In this document: one piece after another, positions 53,904-63,581 of the stretch | Position numbering within the stretch: position 1 is the first letter of the stretch | Layout: each line of letters opens with the position of its first letter | Translations under genes and position numbers: made by a program | Origin: Rhodosalinus sediminis | GTDB lineage: Bacteria > Pseudomonadota > Alphaproteobacteria > Rhodobacterales > Rhodobacteraceae | NCBI RefSeq assembly: GCF_003385555.1 | Contig: NZ_QOHR01000003.1 | Span: 1-64,000, forward strand | Direction: 5' to 3' | DNA: 64,000 bases | Notes under the pieces: model-generated | The model's input: the letters and a program-made list of their open reading frames with translations, nothing else | What the model was told of the DNA's origin: nothing | Databases searched by the model: none

Positions 53904-54428
53904 TCATGAATATGGGTCAGAGAGCCCCAGTTTGCCAAGTATCTCCACCTCGAGCCGCTCCATGCGTGCCGCATCGGCCTCGGTTTCGTGATCGTGGCCG
54001 AGAAGATGCAGAATTCCGTGCACGATCAGATGCGTCGCGTGGTCGCCGAGCGGCTTGCCCGCCGCCGCCGCCTCGCGCGCGCAGGTATCGAAGGCGAGCG
54101 CCAGATCGCCGAGTTCCGGGTCGGCCGGGTCGGGGGCCGCCGGCGCGGCGCCGGGGCGCGCCGGGGCGCGGTCCTCCGACGGCCAACTCAGCACGTTGGT
54201 GGGCCGCGGCTTGGCCCGGAACGTCGCGTTCAGCTCCGCGATGCGCGCGTCGTCGCAGCCGAGCACCGCGATCTCCCACGAGGCCGGGTCGAGGCCGAGA
54301 TGCGCGAGCGTCGCCGCCGCCGCGCGCGCGGCGCGCCCGGGCAGGTCGGCACCCTCCCAGCGCGGGTCCTCGACGAGCGTCTCGACGCCCGGCGCAGCCT
54401 CGGCCACCTCAGCCGGCGGCGTCGGCAT
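53904..54428 (-). CDS. ybeY: rRNA maturation endoribonuclease YbeY
   Basis: A 174-aa metalloprotein with the zinc motif HGILHLLGHDHE and the ELNATFRAKPRPTNVLSWPS block. It takes part in 16S rRNA 3'-end processing and 70S quality control. Its first 20 bp overlap the end of phoH, the usual pairing. Confidence 0.96.
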   Translation of the reverse strand: MPTPPAEVAEAAPGVETLVEDPRWEGADLPGRAARAAAATLAHLGLDPASWEIAVLGCDDARIAELNATFRAKPRPTNVLSWPSEDRAPARPGAAPAAPDPADPELGDLALAFDTCAREAAAAGKPLGDHATHLIVHGILHLLGHDHETEADAARMERLEVEILGKLGLSDPYS

Positions 54429-55374
54429 CGTAGGCGTCGATGATCGCGGCGACGAGCGGGTGGCGCACCACGTCCTTCGCGGTGAAGTAGTTGAAGGAAA
54501 TGCCCGGCACGCTCCCGAGGATGCGCTCGGCCTCGCGCAGGCCCGAGGCGACGCCGCGCGGCAGGTCCACCTGGCTGCGGTCGCCCGTGATGACCATCCG
54601 CGACCCCTCGCCGAGGCGGGTCAGGAACATCTTCATCTGCATCGAGGTGGCGTTCTGCGCCTCGTCGAGCACCACGAAGGCGTTCGACAGCGTCCTCCCC
54701 CGCATGAAGGCGAGCGGCGCGATCTCGATCGTCTTCTCCTCCATCAGCCGCGCGGCCTGCTTGGCGGGCAGGAAATCGTTCAGCGCGTCGTAGAGCGGCT
54801 GCATGTAGGGATCGACCTTCTCGCGCATGTCGCCGGGCAGGAAGCCGAGCCGCTCGCCCGCCTCGACCGCCGGGCGCGAGAGGATCACGCGGTCCACCCG
54901 CCCGGCGAGATACATCGAGACGCCCACCGCCACCGCGAGATAGGTCTTGCCGGTGCCCGCCGGGCCGATGCCGAAGGCGAGCTCATTGCGGAAGAGCGCG
55001 CCGACATAGGCGCGCTGCGCCTCGGTGCGCGGCTCCACGAGCTTCTTGCGGGTCTTGATCTCGACCGGGCCGGCGCCGAACATCTCCATCTGCCCGCCGG
55101 GCGCCTGGCCCGCGCGCAACTCGCGGTCCACGTCGGCGCGCTCGACGCTGCGGCCCTGTTCGAGCCGGCGGTAGAGCGATTCGAGCACCTCGACCGCCTC
55201 CTGCCGGGCCGCGTCCTCTCCGATCACGGCGAGCTGGTTGCCCCGGCGCATGATCTGGACGTGAAGCTTGGTCTCTATCTCCGCGAGATGGCGGTCGTGT
55301 TCGCCGCAGAGATCGATGAGGAGCCGGTTGTCGGGAAATTCGACGAGCGCCTCGGTCAGGGTGCCTGTGCTCAC
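54409..55374 (-). CDS. phoH: PhoH-family ATPase
   Basis: A 321-aa P-loop protein with Walker A GIGPAGTGKTYLA (about 130-142) and Walker B AFVVLDEAQNAT. A KH-like N-terminal region precedes it. PhoH proteins are predicted RNA-linked ATPases that cooperate with YbeY. The GTG at 55374 is preferred because GAGGAG lies 7 bp before it; an ATG 13 codons upstream has no such site. Confidence 0.93.
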   Translation of the reverse strand: MSTGTLTEALVEFPDNRLLIDLCGEHDRHLAEIETKLHVQIMRRGNQLAVIGEDAARQEAVEVLESLYRRLEQGRSVERADVDRELRAGQAPGGQMEMFGAGPVEIKTRKKLVEPRTEAQRAYVGALFRNELAFGIGPAGTGKTYLAVAVGVSMYLAGRVDRVILSRPAVEAGERLGFLPGDMREKVDPYMQPLYDALNDFLPAKQAARLMEEKTIEIAPLAFMRGRTLSNAFVVLDEAQNATSMQMKMFLTRLGEGSRMVITGDRSQVDLPRGVASGLREAERILGSVPGISFNYFTAKDVVRHPLVAAIIDAYDADAAG

Positions 55375-55504
55375 GCGGGTCTCCTCAGGCGGGGCTTTGG
55401 CGCAGGGTGCCAAGCGCCGCGCCGCGATGCAACACGGCCCGATGGCGCGCGGGGCCGCCCGGCGCTTTCCGGACGGCCCCGCGTCACGCCGGCGCGCCCG
55501 CCGC

Positions 55505-55801
55505 TCAGATCGCGTCCGGGATCGGCGAGCCCTCCTTGAACGGCCCGGTGGCCGTCTCCGGCGGCGCGACGCCCGAGCAGACGGGCTCCCCGTAGCGGTC
55601 GAGGCGGCGCGCCATGTATCCCTCGAACCCGTCGTCGGCGATCCAGTTGTCGCAGCCCTGCGGATCGACCCAGATGCCCCACTCGAGCTCCGAGAGGTTC
55701 TTGGAATCGATCCCGCGGTCGCGCGACTTGTCCGGGCCCGTGCTGCAGGCGGCGAGCGTGGCGGCCGCGGCGGCGAAAACGGCGAATCTGACGATTTTCA
55801 T
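55505..55801 (-). CDS. Small lipoprotein with a two-cysteine GC...PVC module
   Basis: A 98-aa lipoprotein: signal FAVFAAAAATLAAC with lipobox Cys19, then a 34-residue module (42-75) that starts GIWVDPQGCDNWIADDGFEG and ends GEPVC. The module recurs with identical spacing in the OmpA-type protein encoded just upstream. Cys50 and Cys75 probably form a disulfide in the periplasm. The family is unknown to me. It begins 10 bp after the OmpA gene ends, so the two are co-transcribed. Confidence 0.78.
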   Translation of the reverse strand: MKIVRFAVFAAAAATLAACSTGPDKSRDRGIDSKNLSELEWGIWVDPQGCDNWIADDGFEGYMARRLDRYGEPVCSGVAPPETATGPFKEGSPIPDAI

Positions 55802-55811
55802 GACGCCCCCC

Positions 55812-56435
55812 TCAGCGCACGCACAGGATTTCGACGCGGCGATTCTGCGCCCGGCCCTCGGCGGTGGCGTTCGTGGCGCGCGGGCGGCGCTCGCCGTAGC
55901 CGCGCACGTCGATCACCCGCGCGCCGGTCTCCTGCGCGACCGCCGCGACCGCGTTCGCGCGGCGGAAGGACAGCCGCATGTTGTACTCGTCCGACGCGCG
56001 CGAGTCGGTGTGGCCGACGATGATGTAGCCGAAGGCCGTCGCCTGATCGAAGAACGCGCGCAGACGCTCGCGGCCCGCGGAGCCGATGTGGTGGCTGTCG
56101 GTGGCGAAGAACTGATCCGCGTTCATGGTGCCGCACACGTTGATCTCGCGGCAGACCGGCGTGCCGTCGGGATTGACGTTCGCCACGGCGTAGCCCTCGG
56201 CGCCGTCGTCCATCACCCAGACCTCGCAGCCGTCCGGCGTGATCGAGATGCCGGGCTCGTAGCGTTCGCCCTGCACCGTGCGGTCCTGCGTCGCGATCAC
56301 CGGTGTCGCGCTCGCGGCCCGCATGTCGTGTGTCGTCCCGGCCGTCGCCCCCGGGGCTCCGACGCCGGCGCCTGTCAGCGCGACGGCGATCCCGGCGGCG
56401 ACGGCGCGCAGCCGTCCGGCTCGTCTCCTGACCAC
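55812..56435 (-). CDS. OmpA-domain protein carrying the same GC...PVC module
   Basis: A 207-aa protein. A signal peptide (about 1-33) is formed only if translation starts at the GTG at 56435, which has GGGGGACGAG before it. Residues 62-95 are the two-cysteine module (GISITPDGCEVWVMDDGAEG to GTPVC), and about 110-207 is an OmpA peptidoglycan-binding domain (IIVGHTDSRASDEYNMRLSFRRANAVAAV to NRRVEILC). An ATG at 56324 would lack the signal peptide. Confidence 0.85.
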   Translation of the reverse strand: MVRRRAGRLRAVAAGIAVALTGAGVGAPGATAGTTHDMRAASATPVIATQDRTVQGERYEPGISITPDGCEVWVMDDGAEGYAVANVNPDGTPVCREINVCGTMNADQFFATDSHHIGSAGRERLRAFFDQATAFGYIIVGHTDSRASDEYNMRLSFRRANAVAAVAQETGARVIDVRGYGERRPRATNATAEGRAQNRRVEILCVR

Positions 56436-56463
56436 GGACTCGTCCCCCTTTTCCCGATCGATC

Positions 56464-56492
56464 CGAACGATCGACGCCGCGCCGATCGTTCG
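56464..56492. promoter_or_regulatory. Inverted repeat in the OmpA-gene leader
   Basis: CGAACGATCG and CGATCGTTCG, perfect 10-bp arms around a 9-bp spacer, lie 29 bp before the GTG start. An AT-rich stretch (56493-56518) that could hold the promoter lies just beyond. It may be an operator or a leader hairpin. Confidence 0.5.
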
Positions 56493-56608
56493 ACGTATAA
56501 TCGAAAGTTTATCAAAGGCGCGGAGACTGTGAAGGAAAAACAGCCGACCTTCCCCCGCGCAGGGCGCGTGGAAACCGATTGTGCGCAAGGCGGAAACGGT
56601 CGCGGCGC

Positions 56609-57937
56609 TCAGTCCCCGACGAGCACGCCCGAGAGGGAGTTCGGATGGCTCTCGGTCACGCGCACGCGGCCGATGCTGCCCGCCTCGGCGCGCGGGTCCT
56701 CGACGTGGACGGCGTGCAGGTATTCGGACTTGCCCGCCATCTGCCCCGGGAAGCGCCCCGGCTTCTCGAAGAGGACCGAGACCTCGCGCCCGACCATCGC
56801 GTCCTGCACGGCGCGCTGCTGCCGCCCGAGGAGCGCCTGCAGCCGCTCGAGGCGGTCCTGCGCCTCGGCCGGGTCGACCTGCGCGCGCTCGGCCGCGGGC
56901 GTGCCGGGGCGGGGCGAGTACTTGAACGAGAAGGCGTAGCCGTAGTTCACCGCCTCCACGAGATCGAGGGTCGCGCGGAAGTCCTCCTCCGTCTCCTCCG
57001 GGAAGCCGACGATGAAATCGCCCGAGATCAGGATGTCGGGCCGCGCGGCGCGGATGCGCTCGATCAGGCGGATGTAGCTCTCGGCGGTGTGCTTGCGGTT
57101 CATCCGCTTGAGGATGCGGTCGCTGCCGGCCTGCACGGGCAGGTGCAGGTAGGGCATGAGCTTCGCGCAGTCGCCGTGCGCCGCGATCAGGTCGTCGTCC
57201 ATGTCGTTGGGATGCGAGGTGGTGTAGCGGATGCGCTCCAGCCCCTCGACCTCGGCGAGCGCGCGCACCAGCCGCGCGAGCGACCATTCGCCCCCCTCCG
57301 GCCCCTCGCCGTGGTAGGCGTTGACGTTCTGCCCGAGCAGCGTGACCTCGCGCACCCCGCGCGCCACCAGATCGCGCGCCTCCGACAGGACGCGCGCGGC
57401 GGGGCGGCTGACCTCCGCGCCGCGGGTGTAGGGCACCACGCAGAAGGCGCAGAACTTGTCGCAGCCCTCCTGCACCGTCAAGAACGCGGTCGGCCCGCGC
57501 GTCGCCTTCGGGCGCTGCGGCAGGTGGTCGAACTTGTCCTCGGCCGGGAACTCCGTCTCGACGGCGCGGCCGCCCTCGCGCAGCTTCGCCTCGAGCGCGG
57601 GCAGGCGGTGGTAGCTTTGCGGCCCGATGACCAGATCGACCATCGGCTGCCGGCGCATCATCTCCTCGCCCTCGGCCTGCGCGACGCAGCCCGCGACGCC
57701 GATCTTGAGATCGGGGCGCGCGGCCTTCAGCGGCTTGAAGCGGCCGAGCTCGGAATAGACCTTCTCGGCGGCCTTCTCGCGGATGTGGCAGGTGTTGAGC
57801 AGGATCATGTCCGCGTCGTCGGGGCTGTCCGTGGCGACGTAGCCCGCCGGCGCGAGCGCCTCGGCCATGCGCTCGCTGTCGTAGACGTTCATCTGGCAGC
57901 CGTAGGTCCGGACGTAGAGTTTGCGCGGCTCGGTCAT
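56609..57937 (-). CDS. miaB: tRNA-2-methylthio-N6-dimethylallyladenosine synthase
   Basis: A 442-aa radical-SAM methylthiotransferase. The N-terminal UPF0004 domain carries three cluster Cys (TYGCQMN, NTCHIRE, AGCVAQ), the radical-SAM motif is CDKFCAFC, and a TRAM domain ends the protein. It modifies A37 of tRNAs that read UNN codons and needs SAM from metK. The start [17 protein letters not shown] is well placed. Confidence 0.97.
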   Translation of the reverse strand: MTEPRKLYVRTYGCQMNVYDSERMAEALAPAGYVATDSPDDADMILLNTCHIREKAAEKVYSELGRFKPLKAARPDLKIGVAGCVAQAEGEEMMRRQPMVDLVIGPQSYHRLPALEAKLREGGRAVETEFPAEDKFDHLPQRPKATRGPTAFLTVQEGCDKFCAFCVVPYTRGAEVSRPAARVLSEARDLVARGVREVTLLGQNVNAYHGEGPEGGEWSLARLVRALAEVEGLERIRYTTSHPNDMDDDLIAAHGDCAKLMPYLHLPVQAGSDRILKRMNRKHTAESYIRLIERIRAARPDILISGDFIVGFPEETEEDFRATLDLVEAVNYGYAFSFKYSPRPGTPAAERAQVDPAEAQDRLERLQALLGRQQRAVQDAMVGREVSVLFEKPGRFPGQMAGKSEYLHAVHVEDPRAEAGSIGRVRVTESHPNSLSGVLVGD

Positions 57938-58032
57938 CTGGGGCTCCTGTTCGCCCTGCGTCTCTAGCGCGGACGGGGCCGCTCTTGCAATGTGGCGCGG
58001 GCTGGACGAGCGTCGCCGCCGGAGGGTCAGGG

Positions 58033-58902
58033 ATGCACTACGACGGGCTGGAGGATTTCCTGCGCCGCGGCCGCGCGGCGCTGGCGCGGGGGCCGGTGGC
58101 GGTGGTCCTCGCCGAGGACGGCGCGGCGCTCGACACGACGCTGCGCCATCATCAGCAACTGGGCTTCCGCGCGGTTCTCTGCCTGATGCCGGACGCGCTC
58201 GCCCTCGCGCCCGACCTCGTCGAGAGCGTGCACCGCATCCGCCACGACCCCTGGGCGGAGGACGCGCTGACGCGCGCGGTGAACCGGCTGACCGACGCCG
58301 CGCCCGGCACCTGGTTCTTCTACTGCCACAACGCCGAGTTCCTCTTCTATCCCTTCTGCGAGACGCGCACGGTGGGCGAAATGCTTGCCTTTCACGCCGA
58401 GGAGCGGCGCGACGCGATGCTCACCTTCGTCGTGGACCTCTACGCGCCCGACCTCGCGGAGGCGCCGGACGCCGTCTCGCTCGATCACGCGATGCTGGAC
58501 CGGACGGGCTACTACGCGCTCGCCCGGCTGGCCCCGGCGAACCACGGCCACCCGAAGGAGCGTCAGCTCGACTTCTTCGGCGGGCTGCGCTGGCGCTTCG
58601 AGGAGCACGTGCCCCCCGACCGGCGCAAGATCGACCGCGTGTCGCTCTTCCGGGCGAAACCGGGGCTCAGGCTGCGGGCCGATCACACCTTCTCGGACGA
58701 GGAATACAACACCTACGCCTGCCCTTGGCACAACAACCTGACGGCGGCGGTGGCGAGCTTCCGCACGGCGAAGGCGCTCGCCACGAACCCCGGCTCGCGG
58801 GACGCGATCCGGAGCTTTCGCTGGCGCAACTCGGTGCCCTTCGAGTGGCACTCCCGCCAGTTGCTGGATCTGGGACTGATGGAGCCGGGGCAGTGGTTCT
58901 GA
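58033..58902 (+). CDS. Unknown protein with weak resemblance to family 2/92 glycosyltransferases
   Basis: A 289-aa cytoplasmic protein without signal peptide. [33 protein letters not shown] resembles the opening of Glyco_tranf_2_4/GT92-type domains, in which a HH..LGF segment follows the first strand. Later blocks are [48 protein letters not shown] and [34 protein letters not shown] 8 bp before the ATG selects the start. The function is not established. Confidence 0.68.
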   Translation: MHYDGLEDFLRRGRAALARGPVAVVLAEDGAALDTTLRHHQQLGFRAVLCLMPDALALAPDLVESVHRIRHDPWAEDALTRAVNRLTDAAPGTWFFYCHNAEFLFYPFCETRTVGEMLAFHAEERRDAMLTFVVDLYAPDLAEAPDAVSLDHAMLDRTGYYALARLAPANHGHPKERQLDFFGGLRWRFEEHVPPDRRKIDRVSLFRAKPGLRLRADHTFSDEEYNTYACPWHNNLTAAVASFRTAKALATNPGSRDAIRSFRWRNSVPFEWHSRQLLDLGLMEPGQWF

Positions 58903-58917
58903 GCGCGCCGCCCGGCG

Positions 58918-59709
58918 TCAGAGGTTCTCGATCTGCGGCATCCCCAGCACGTGAAAGCCGCCGTCGACATGCACGATCTCGCCGGTGGTGAAGGCCCCCG
59001 CGTCCGAGGCGAGCCAGACGGCGGTGCCGCCCACGGCCTCCAGCGTGGCGTTGGCGCGCAGGGGCGCGTTCGTCGCCGTGTGCTTGTAGGTGCGCCGCGC
59101 GCCGCCGATGGCCGCGCCGGCGAGCGTCTTCATCGGCCCCGGCGAGAGCGCGTTCACGCGGATGCCCTCGGGGCCGAGGTCGTTGGCGAGGTAGCGCGTC
59201 GCCGCCTCCAGCGCGGCCTTGGCGACGCCCATGACATTGTAGCTCGGCACGACGCGGTTGGAGCCCTGGTAGGTCAGCGTCATCAGCGCACCGCCGTTTT
59301 CCGCCATCAGCGGCTGCGCGCGCCGCGCCACGTCGATGAAGGAATAGGCGGAGATGTCCAGCGAGTGCTTGAAGTTGTCGCGGGTCGTGTTGATGAAGCG
59401 CCCCGTGAGCTCCGCCTTGTCGGAGTAGGCGATGGCGTGCACCACGAAATCGATCGTGGGCCAGCGCGCCGCGAGCGCCTCGAAGGCCGCGTCCATCGCC
59501 GCGTCGTCGGTTACGTCGCAATCCACGAGGAGGTCCGAGCCCACCGAGGCGGCGAGTGGCTCCACCCGCTTGCCGAAGGCCTCGCCCTGATAGGTGAAGG
59601 CGAGCTCCGCGCCCGCCGCGTGCATGGCCTGCGCGATGCCCCAGGCAATCGAGCGGTCGTTGGCGACGCCCATGATCAGACCGCGTTTGCCCGTAAGCTG
59701 CCCTGCCAT
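58918..59709 (-). CDS. fabI: Enoyl-ACP reductase, NADH type
   Basis: A 263-aa SDR-fold enzyme for the last step of each fatty-acid elongation cycle. It has GLIMGVANDRSIAWGIAQAM for the cofactor and the Tyr-x6-Lys pattern in PSYNVMGVAKAALEA. It is the triclosan target class. It follows fabB by 9 bp and closes a fabA-fabB-fabI operon. Confidence 0.96.
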   Translation of the reverse strand: MAGQLTGKRGLIMGVANDRSIAWGIAQAMHAAGAELAFTYQGEAFGKRVEPLAASVGSDLLVDCDVTDDAAMDAAFEALAARWPTIDFVVHAIAYSDKAELTGRFINTTRDNFKHSLDISAYSFIDVARRAQPLMAENGGALMTLTYQGSNRVVPSYNVMGVAKAALEAATRYLANDLGPEGIRVNALSPGPMKTLAGAAIGGARRTYKHTATNAPLRANATLEAVGGTAVWLASDAGAFTTGEIVHVDGGFHVLGMPQIENL

Positions 59710-59718
59710 CGCCCGTCC

Positions 59719-60948
59719 CTATCCGTGATACTTGCTCAGCAGCATCGCGCCGTTCGTGCCGCCGAAGCCGAAGCTGTTGGTCATGACCGTGTCGAGCGCG
59801 ACGCCGTCCACCCGCTCCGTCGCGATCTCGCCTTGGGTGATTCCCTCGTCCAGCGTCTCGACGTTGATCGAGGGCGCGATGAAGTCGTGCTCCAGCATCA
59901 GGAGGCAATAGATCGCCTCCTGCGCGCCGGTGGCGCCCTGGCTGTGGCCGGTCATCGACTTGGTGGAGCTGATGGGCGGGGTGTTCCCCGCGCCCCAGAT
60001 GCGGCGCACCGCCTCCACCTCGCCCACGTCGCCCACGGGCGTGGAGGTGCCGTGCGCGTTGATGTAGCCCACCTTGCGATCCTCCGGCAGCGTCTGCAGC
60101 GCGAGGCGCATGGCGCGCTCGCCGCCCTCGCCGCTGGGCGCCACCATGTCGTGGCCGTCGGAGGTCGCGCCGTAGCCCGTCACCTCGGCGTAGATCTTCG
60201 CGCCGCGGGCCTTCGCGCGCTCCAGATCCTCGAGCACGACGATGCCGCCGCCGCCCGAGATCACGAAGCCGTCGCGATCCGCGTCGAAGGCGCGGCTCGC
60301 GCGCTCGGGCGTGTCGTTGAACTTCGCGCTCATCGCGCCCATGGCGTCGAAGAGGCACGAGAGGGTCCAGTCGAGCTCCTCGCCGCCGCCGGCGAACATC
60401 AGGTCCTGCTTGCCCATCATGATCTGCTCGGCGGCGTTGCCGATGCAGTGGAGCGAGGTCGAGCAGGCCGAGGTGATCGAGTAGTTGATCCCCTTGATGC
60501 TGAAGGCCGTGGCGAGATTCGCGCTGATCGTCGAGGACATGCACTTCGGCACGGCGAAGGGACCGATGCGCTTCGGGCTGCCCTTCTCGAGCACCGTCTG
60601 ATGCGCGGCGAGCATCGCGCTGGTCGAGGGGCCGCCGGAGCCCGCGACGAGGCCCGAGCGCTCGTTCACGATGTCGGCCTCCTCCAGCCCCGCGTCGGCG
60701 ATCGCCTGTTGCATGGCGATGTGGGCGTAGGCCGCCCCCGGCCCCATGAAGCGCAGCGCGCGCTTGTCGACGTGTTCGCTCACGTCGATGTCGAGGGCAC
60801 CGGCCACCTGGCTGCGGAAGCCGTGCTCCTTCATCTGCTCGTTGGCGGTGATGCCGGAGCGGCCCGCGCGCAGGGACGCGAGCACCTCGTCGGCGGTCGT
60901 CCCGATGGACGAGACGATGCCGAGCCCCGTGACGACGACGCGGCGCAT
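59719..60948 (-). CDS. fabB: 3-oxoacyl-ACP synthase I
   Basis: A 409-aa condensing enzyme: catalytic Cys in [14 protein letters not shown], His in [11 protein letters not shown] and [13 protein letters not shown]. FabB with FabA makes unsaturated fatty acids anaerobically, the main source of cis-vaccenate. GAGGA before the ATG fixes the start. It lies 14 bp after fabA. Confidence 0.97.
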   Translation of the reverse strand: MRRVVVTGLGIVSSIGTTADEVLASLRAGRSGITANEQMKEHGFRSQVAGALDIDVSEHVDKRALRFMGPGAAYAHIAMQQAIADAGLEEADIVNERSGLVAGSGGPSTSAMLAAHQTVLEKGSPKRIGPFAVPKCMSSTISANLATAFSIKGINYSITSACSTSLHCIGNAAEQIMMGKQDLMFAGGGEELDWTLSCLFDAMGAMSAKFNDTPERASRAFDADRDGFVISGGGGIVVLEDLERAKARGAKIYAEVTGYGATSDGHDMVAPSGEGGERAMRLALQTLPEDRKVGYINAHGTSTPVGDVGEVEAVRRIWGAGNTPPISSTKSMTGHSQGATGAQEAIYCLLMLEHDFIAPSINVETLDEGITQGEIATERVDGVALDTVMTNSFGFGGTNGAMLLSKYHG

Positions 60949-60962
60949 TGGGGCGTCCTCCC

Positions 60963-61469
60963 TCAGTCGCTGAAAAGCCCGACCTTCATGTCGGTCGCGG
61001 TGTAGATTTCCTTGCCGTCGGCCAGCATCCGGCCGTTCGACAGCCCGAGCTTGAGCTTGCGGTCGATGACGCGGGTGAACTCGACGATGTAGGTCACCAG
61101 CGTCGTCGCCGGCGTCACCATGTCGGTGAACTTCACCTCGCCCACGCCGAGCGCGCGGCCCCGGCCCGGCATCCCGCGCCAGCCGAGGTTGAAGCCCGTG
61201 AGCTGCCACATCGCGTCGAGCCCGAGGCAGCCGGGCATCACCGGGTCGCCCGGGAAGTGGCACTGGAAGAACCAGAGGTCCGGCGTGATGTCGAGCTCGG
61301 CGACGACGTGGCCCTTGCCGTGCGCGCCGCCGTCGGCGGAGATCTCCGTCACGCGGTCCATCATCAGCATCGGCGGCTCGGGCAGCTGCGCGTTGCCGGG
61401 GCCGAAGAGCTCGCCCCGCGCGCACTGCAGCAGGCCTTCCTTGTCGAAGCTGGTCGGATGGTCCGCCAT
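60963..61469 (-). CDS. fabA: 3-hydroxydecanoyl-ACP dehydratase/isomerase
   Basis: A 168-aa hot-dog enzyme: [24 protein letters not shown] contains the catalytic His and Asp. It introduces the cis double bond into growing chains. The start [14 protein letters not shown], with AGGAG before it, is preferred over a Met six codons upstream. irr starts divergently 173 bp away. Confidence 0.97.
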   Translation of the reverse strand: MADHPTSFDKEGLLQCARGELFGPGNAQLPEPPMLMMDRVTEISADGGAHGKGHVVAELDITPDLWFFQCHFPGDPVMPGCLGLDAMWQLTGFNLGWRGMPGRGRALGVGEVKFTDMVTPATTLVTYIVEFTRVIDRKLKLGLSNGRMLADGKEIYTATDMKVGLFSD

Positions 61470-61585
61470 TCGGGCGCGCTCCTGCATCGTGGCCTGCGTG
61501 TCGGGCAGGCTCTAGCACCCGCCCGACAGGTCCCGCAAGTGCGCTCGCCCGCCGCGGGCGCGGTCACGCCGTCGCGGGTTTGACG

Positions 61586-61615
61586 TTGAAACCTGAGGGC
61601 CGCGCACTCTATATT
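61586..61615 (+). promoter_or_regulatory. Candidate irr promoter
   Basis: TTGAAA (61586-61591), 18 bp, TATATT (61610-61615), the best sigma-70 match in the window. Transcription would begin near 61622, right at the upper ATG, which favours the lower ATG at 61643 as the true start. Confidence 0.6.
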
Positions 61616-61642
61616 CGGGGCATGGAGGAAAGGCCGACCGCG

Positions 61643-62059
61643 ATGACCCCCGATGCGATGGACCGAGGCGGCGCGTGGCTGGCGCGCGCGGGCGTGCGCC
61701 CGACCCGGCAGCGGCTGACGCTCGCCGCGCTGCTCGTCGGCGACGGCGACAACCGGCACGTCACCGCCGAGAGCCTCTTCGCCGCCGTGCAGCAAAGCGG
61801 CGAGAAGGTGTCGCTCGCGACCGTCTACAACACCCTCCGCGCCTTCTGCGCCGCCGGCCTCATGAAAGAGATCACGGTGGACGGGTCGAAGAGCTACTTC
61901 GACACCAACACCCACGACCACCCGCATTTCTTCTGGGAGGACGACGGCCGCCTCTCGGACGCGCCCTCGGACGAGCTGGAGATTCGCCAGCTGCCGAGCG
62001 CGCCGGAGGGGGCCGAGATCTCCAAGGTCGACGTGGTGATCCGGCTGCGCCGCCGCTGA
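61643..62059 (+). CDS. irr: Iron response regulator Irr (Fur family)
   Basis: A 138-aa winged-helix regulator: AGVRPTRQRLTLAALLVGDG, SLATVYNTLRAFCAAGLMKEITVDGSKSYFDTNTHDHPHFF, and the C-terminal EISKVDVVIRLRRR. The HDHPHFF box and lack of Cys metal ligands mark Irr rather than Fur. Irr represses heme and iron-use genes under iron limitation and is destabilised by heme in Bradyrhizobium. GGAGGAAAGG precedes this ATG; an ATG at 61622 is possible. The irr-fabA divergence is shared with other Rhodobacterales. Confidence 0.92.
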   Translation: MTPDAMDRGGAWLARAGVRPTRQRLTLAALLVGDGDNRHVTAESLFAAVQQSGEKVSLATVYNTLRAFCAAGLMKEITVDGSKSYFDTNTHDHPHFFWEDDGRLSDAPSDELEIRQLPSAPEGAEISKVDVVIRLRRR

Positions 62060-62216
62060 GGGCGGCGCCGGGACGCACCGGGCGCGGCTCCGTTTCATCA
62101 GCCCTTGCGAGGGGCACGCCCAAGCGGCGGGGCGCCCGCCCGCGCTGTCCGGCCCGGCCCGACCGCCCGCCTTGCGCGACCCCCCGGGGCCGTCCACCGC
62201 CCCGGGCGGCGCGCCC

Positions 62217-63581
62217 CTAGGGCGCCGCCGCCCCCGCCAGCGCGAGAAGCGGCTCGGGGTAGAGCCCGGGCAGCACGATCAGCGCCACCGCGACGGCGAG
62301 CGTGAGCCTGGCGCCGACCGACAGCGCGGGCGCGGGGGCGGTCTCCTCTCCCTCCGGCGCGGCGAGCGCCGCGATGCCGAAGCGCAGGTAATAGTAGAAC
62401 GCCACCGCCGCGCCCACCGCCGCGGCGGCCAGGAGCGCCCAGGCCTCCGCCGCCGCGAGCGCGGAGAAGAGATAGACCTTGCCGATGAAGCCCACCGCCG
62501 GCGGCAGCCCGACCATCGACAGAAGCGCGAGGCCGAGGGCGAAACCGGCCAGCGGCTGGCGGCGCACCAGCCCGCGAAGCTCCGTCCGCGACACCCCGCC
62601 GAGCGCCGAGGCGACACAAAGCGCCGCGACGACCGCCGGCGCGTAGGCCGCGAGATAGACGAGCGTCGCCTCCCCCGCGAGCGGCCCGCCGGCGGCGAGG
62701 ATCATGGCGAGATAGCCCGAATGCGCGATCGTCGAATAGCCCAGCATCCGTGCGAGGCTCTCCTGGCGGATCGCCACGATGTTGCCGAGGAGCGCCGCCG
62801 CCGCCCCCGCCGCGCCGAGGCCGAGCGCCCAGACCGCGCCGCCCGGCGCGACCTCAGCGAGGCGCAGGAGCGCGACGCCCGTGGCGACCTTGGAGAGCGC
62901 CCCGGCGAGCGCCGACGCCGAGGCCGGCGCGCCCGAGAAGAGGTCCGGCACCCACATGTGGAAGGGCGCGAGCGAGAACTTGAAGGCGAGCCCCGCCAGG
63001 AGGAGCGCCCCGCCCACCGCGGCGAGGCCGCCGCTCCCGCCCCAGTCGGCGAGCGCGAGCGAGCCGCTCCCCGCGAAGGCGAAGGCCGCGCCGAGCAGCA
63101 GCGTCGCCGCGCTGACGCCGCCCATGAGGAAGAGCTTGTAGCCCGCCTCGGCCGCCGGCGCGCTGCGCGGCATCAGGGTGAGCGCGACCATGGCGAGCGT
63201 CGTGATCTCGAGCCCGAGGATCAGCGCCGCGCCGTTCGTCGCCCCCGCGAGCGCCACGCCCCCGCTCGTGGCCAGCGCGACCAGCGCCGGCCCCTCGCGC
63301 GCGCCGTCCTCGTCGCGCACGAAGGCGAGGATGCCGAGCCCGGCGAGCAGCGCGAGCGCCGCCCCGAGCCGCGCCAGCGCGTCGTCGGCGAGGAGCGCGT
63401 AGGCCGGCGCGGGTGCCGCCCCGGCGCGCAGCGCGACGAGGGCGAGCGCCGCCGCCATCAGCGTCGCCGTCGTGCCACGGATCGCGCGCAGCGGCGCCAC
63501 GGGCGCCATCGCCATCGCGGCGATCCCGGCGACCCCGGTCAGCGCCAGCGGCCCGAGCGAGAGAAGCGCCGCGCCCGTCAT
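62217..63581 (-). CDS. nuoN: NADH-quinone oxidoreductase subunit N
   Basis: A 454-aa antiporter-like subunit of complex I with about 13-14 helices. LMPRSAPAAEAGYKLFLMGGVSAATLL and MLGYSTIAHSGYLAMIL, with the conserved Lys of the proton path, are typical. It is the last gene of the nuo operon here; its ATG overlaps the nuoM stop. Confidence 0.96.
   Translation of the reverse strand: MTGAALLSLGPLALTGVAGIAAMAMAPVAPLRAIRGTTATLMAAALALVALRAGAAPAPAYALLADDALARLGAALALLAGLGILAFVRDEDGAREGPALVALATSGGVALAGATNGAALILGLEITTLAMVALTLMPRSAPAAEAGYKLFLMGGVSAATLLLGAAFAFAGSGSLALADWGGSGGLAAVGGALLLAGLAFKFSLAPFHMWVPDLFSGAPASASALAGALSKVATGVALLRLAEVAPGGAVWALGLGAAGAAAALLGNIVAIRQESLARMLGYSTIAHSGYLAMILAAGGPLAGEATLVYLAAYAPAVVAALCVASALGGVSRTELRGLVRRQPLAGFALGLALLSMVGLPPAVGFIGKVYLFSALAAAEAWALLAAAAVGAAVAFYYYLRFGIAALAAPEGEETAPAPALSVGARLTLAVAVALIVLPGLYPEPLLALAGAAAP

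Noticed and set aside
62060-62216. Possible small gene or RNA between irr and nuoN
   Set aside because: Only GC-rich sequence with an inverted repeat around the nuoN stop; no start signal, promoter or T-tract.
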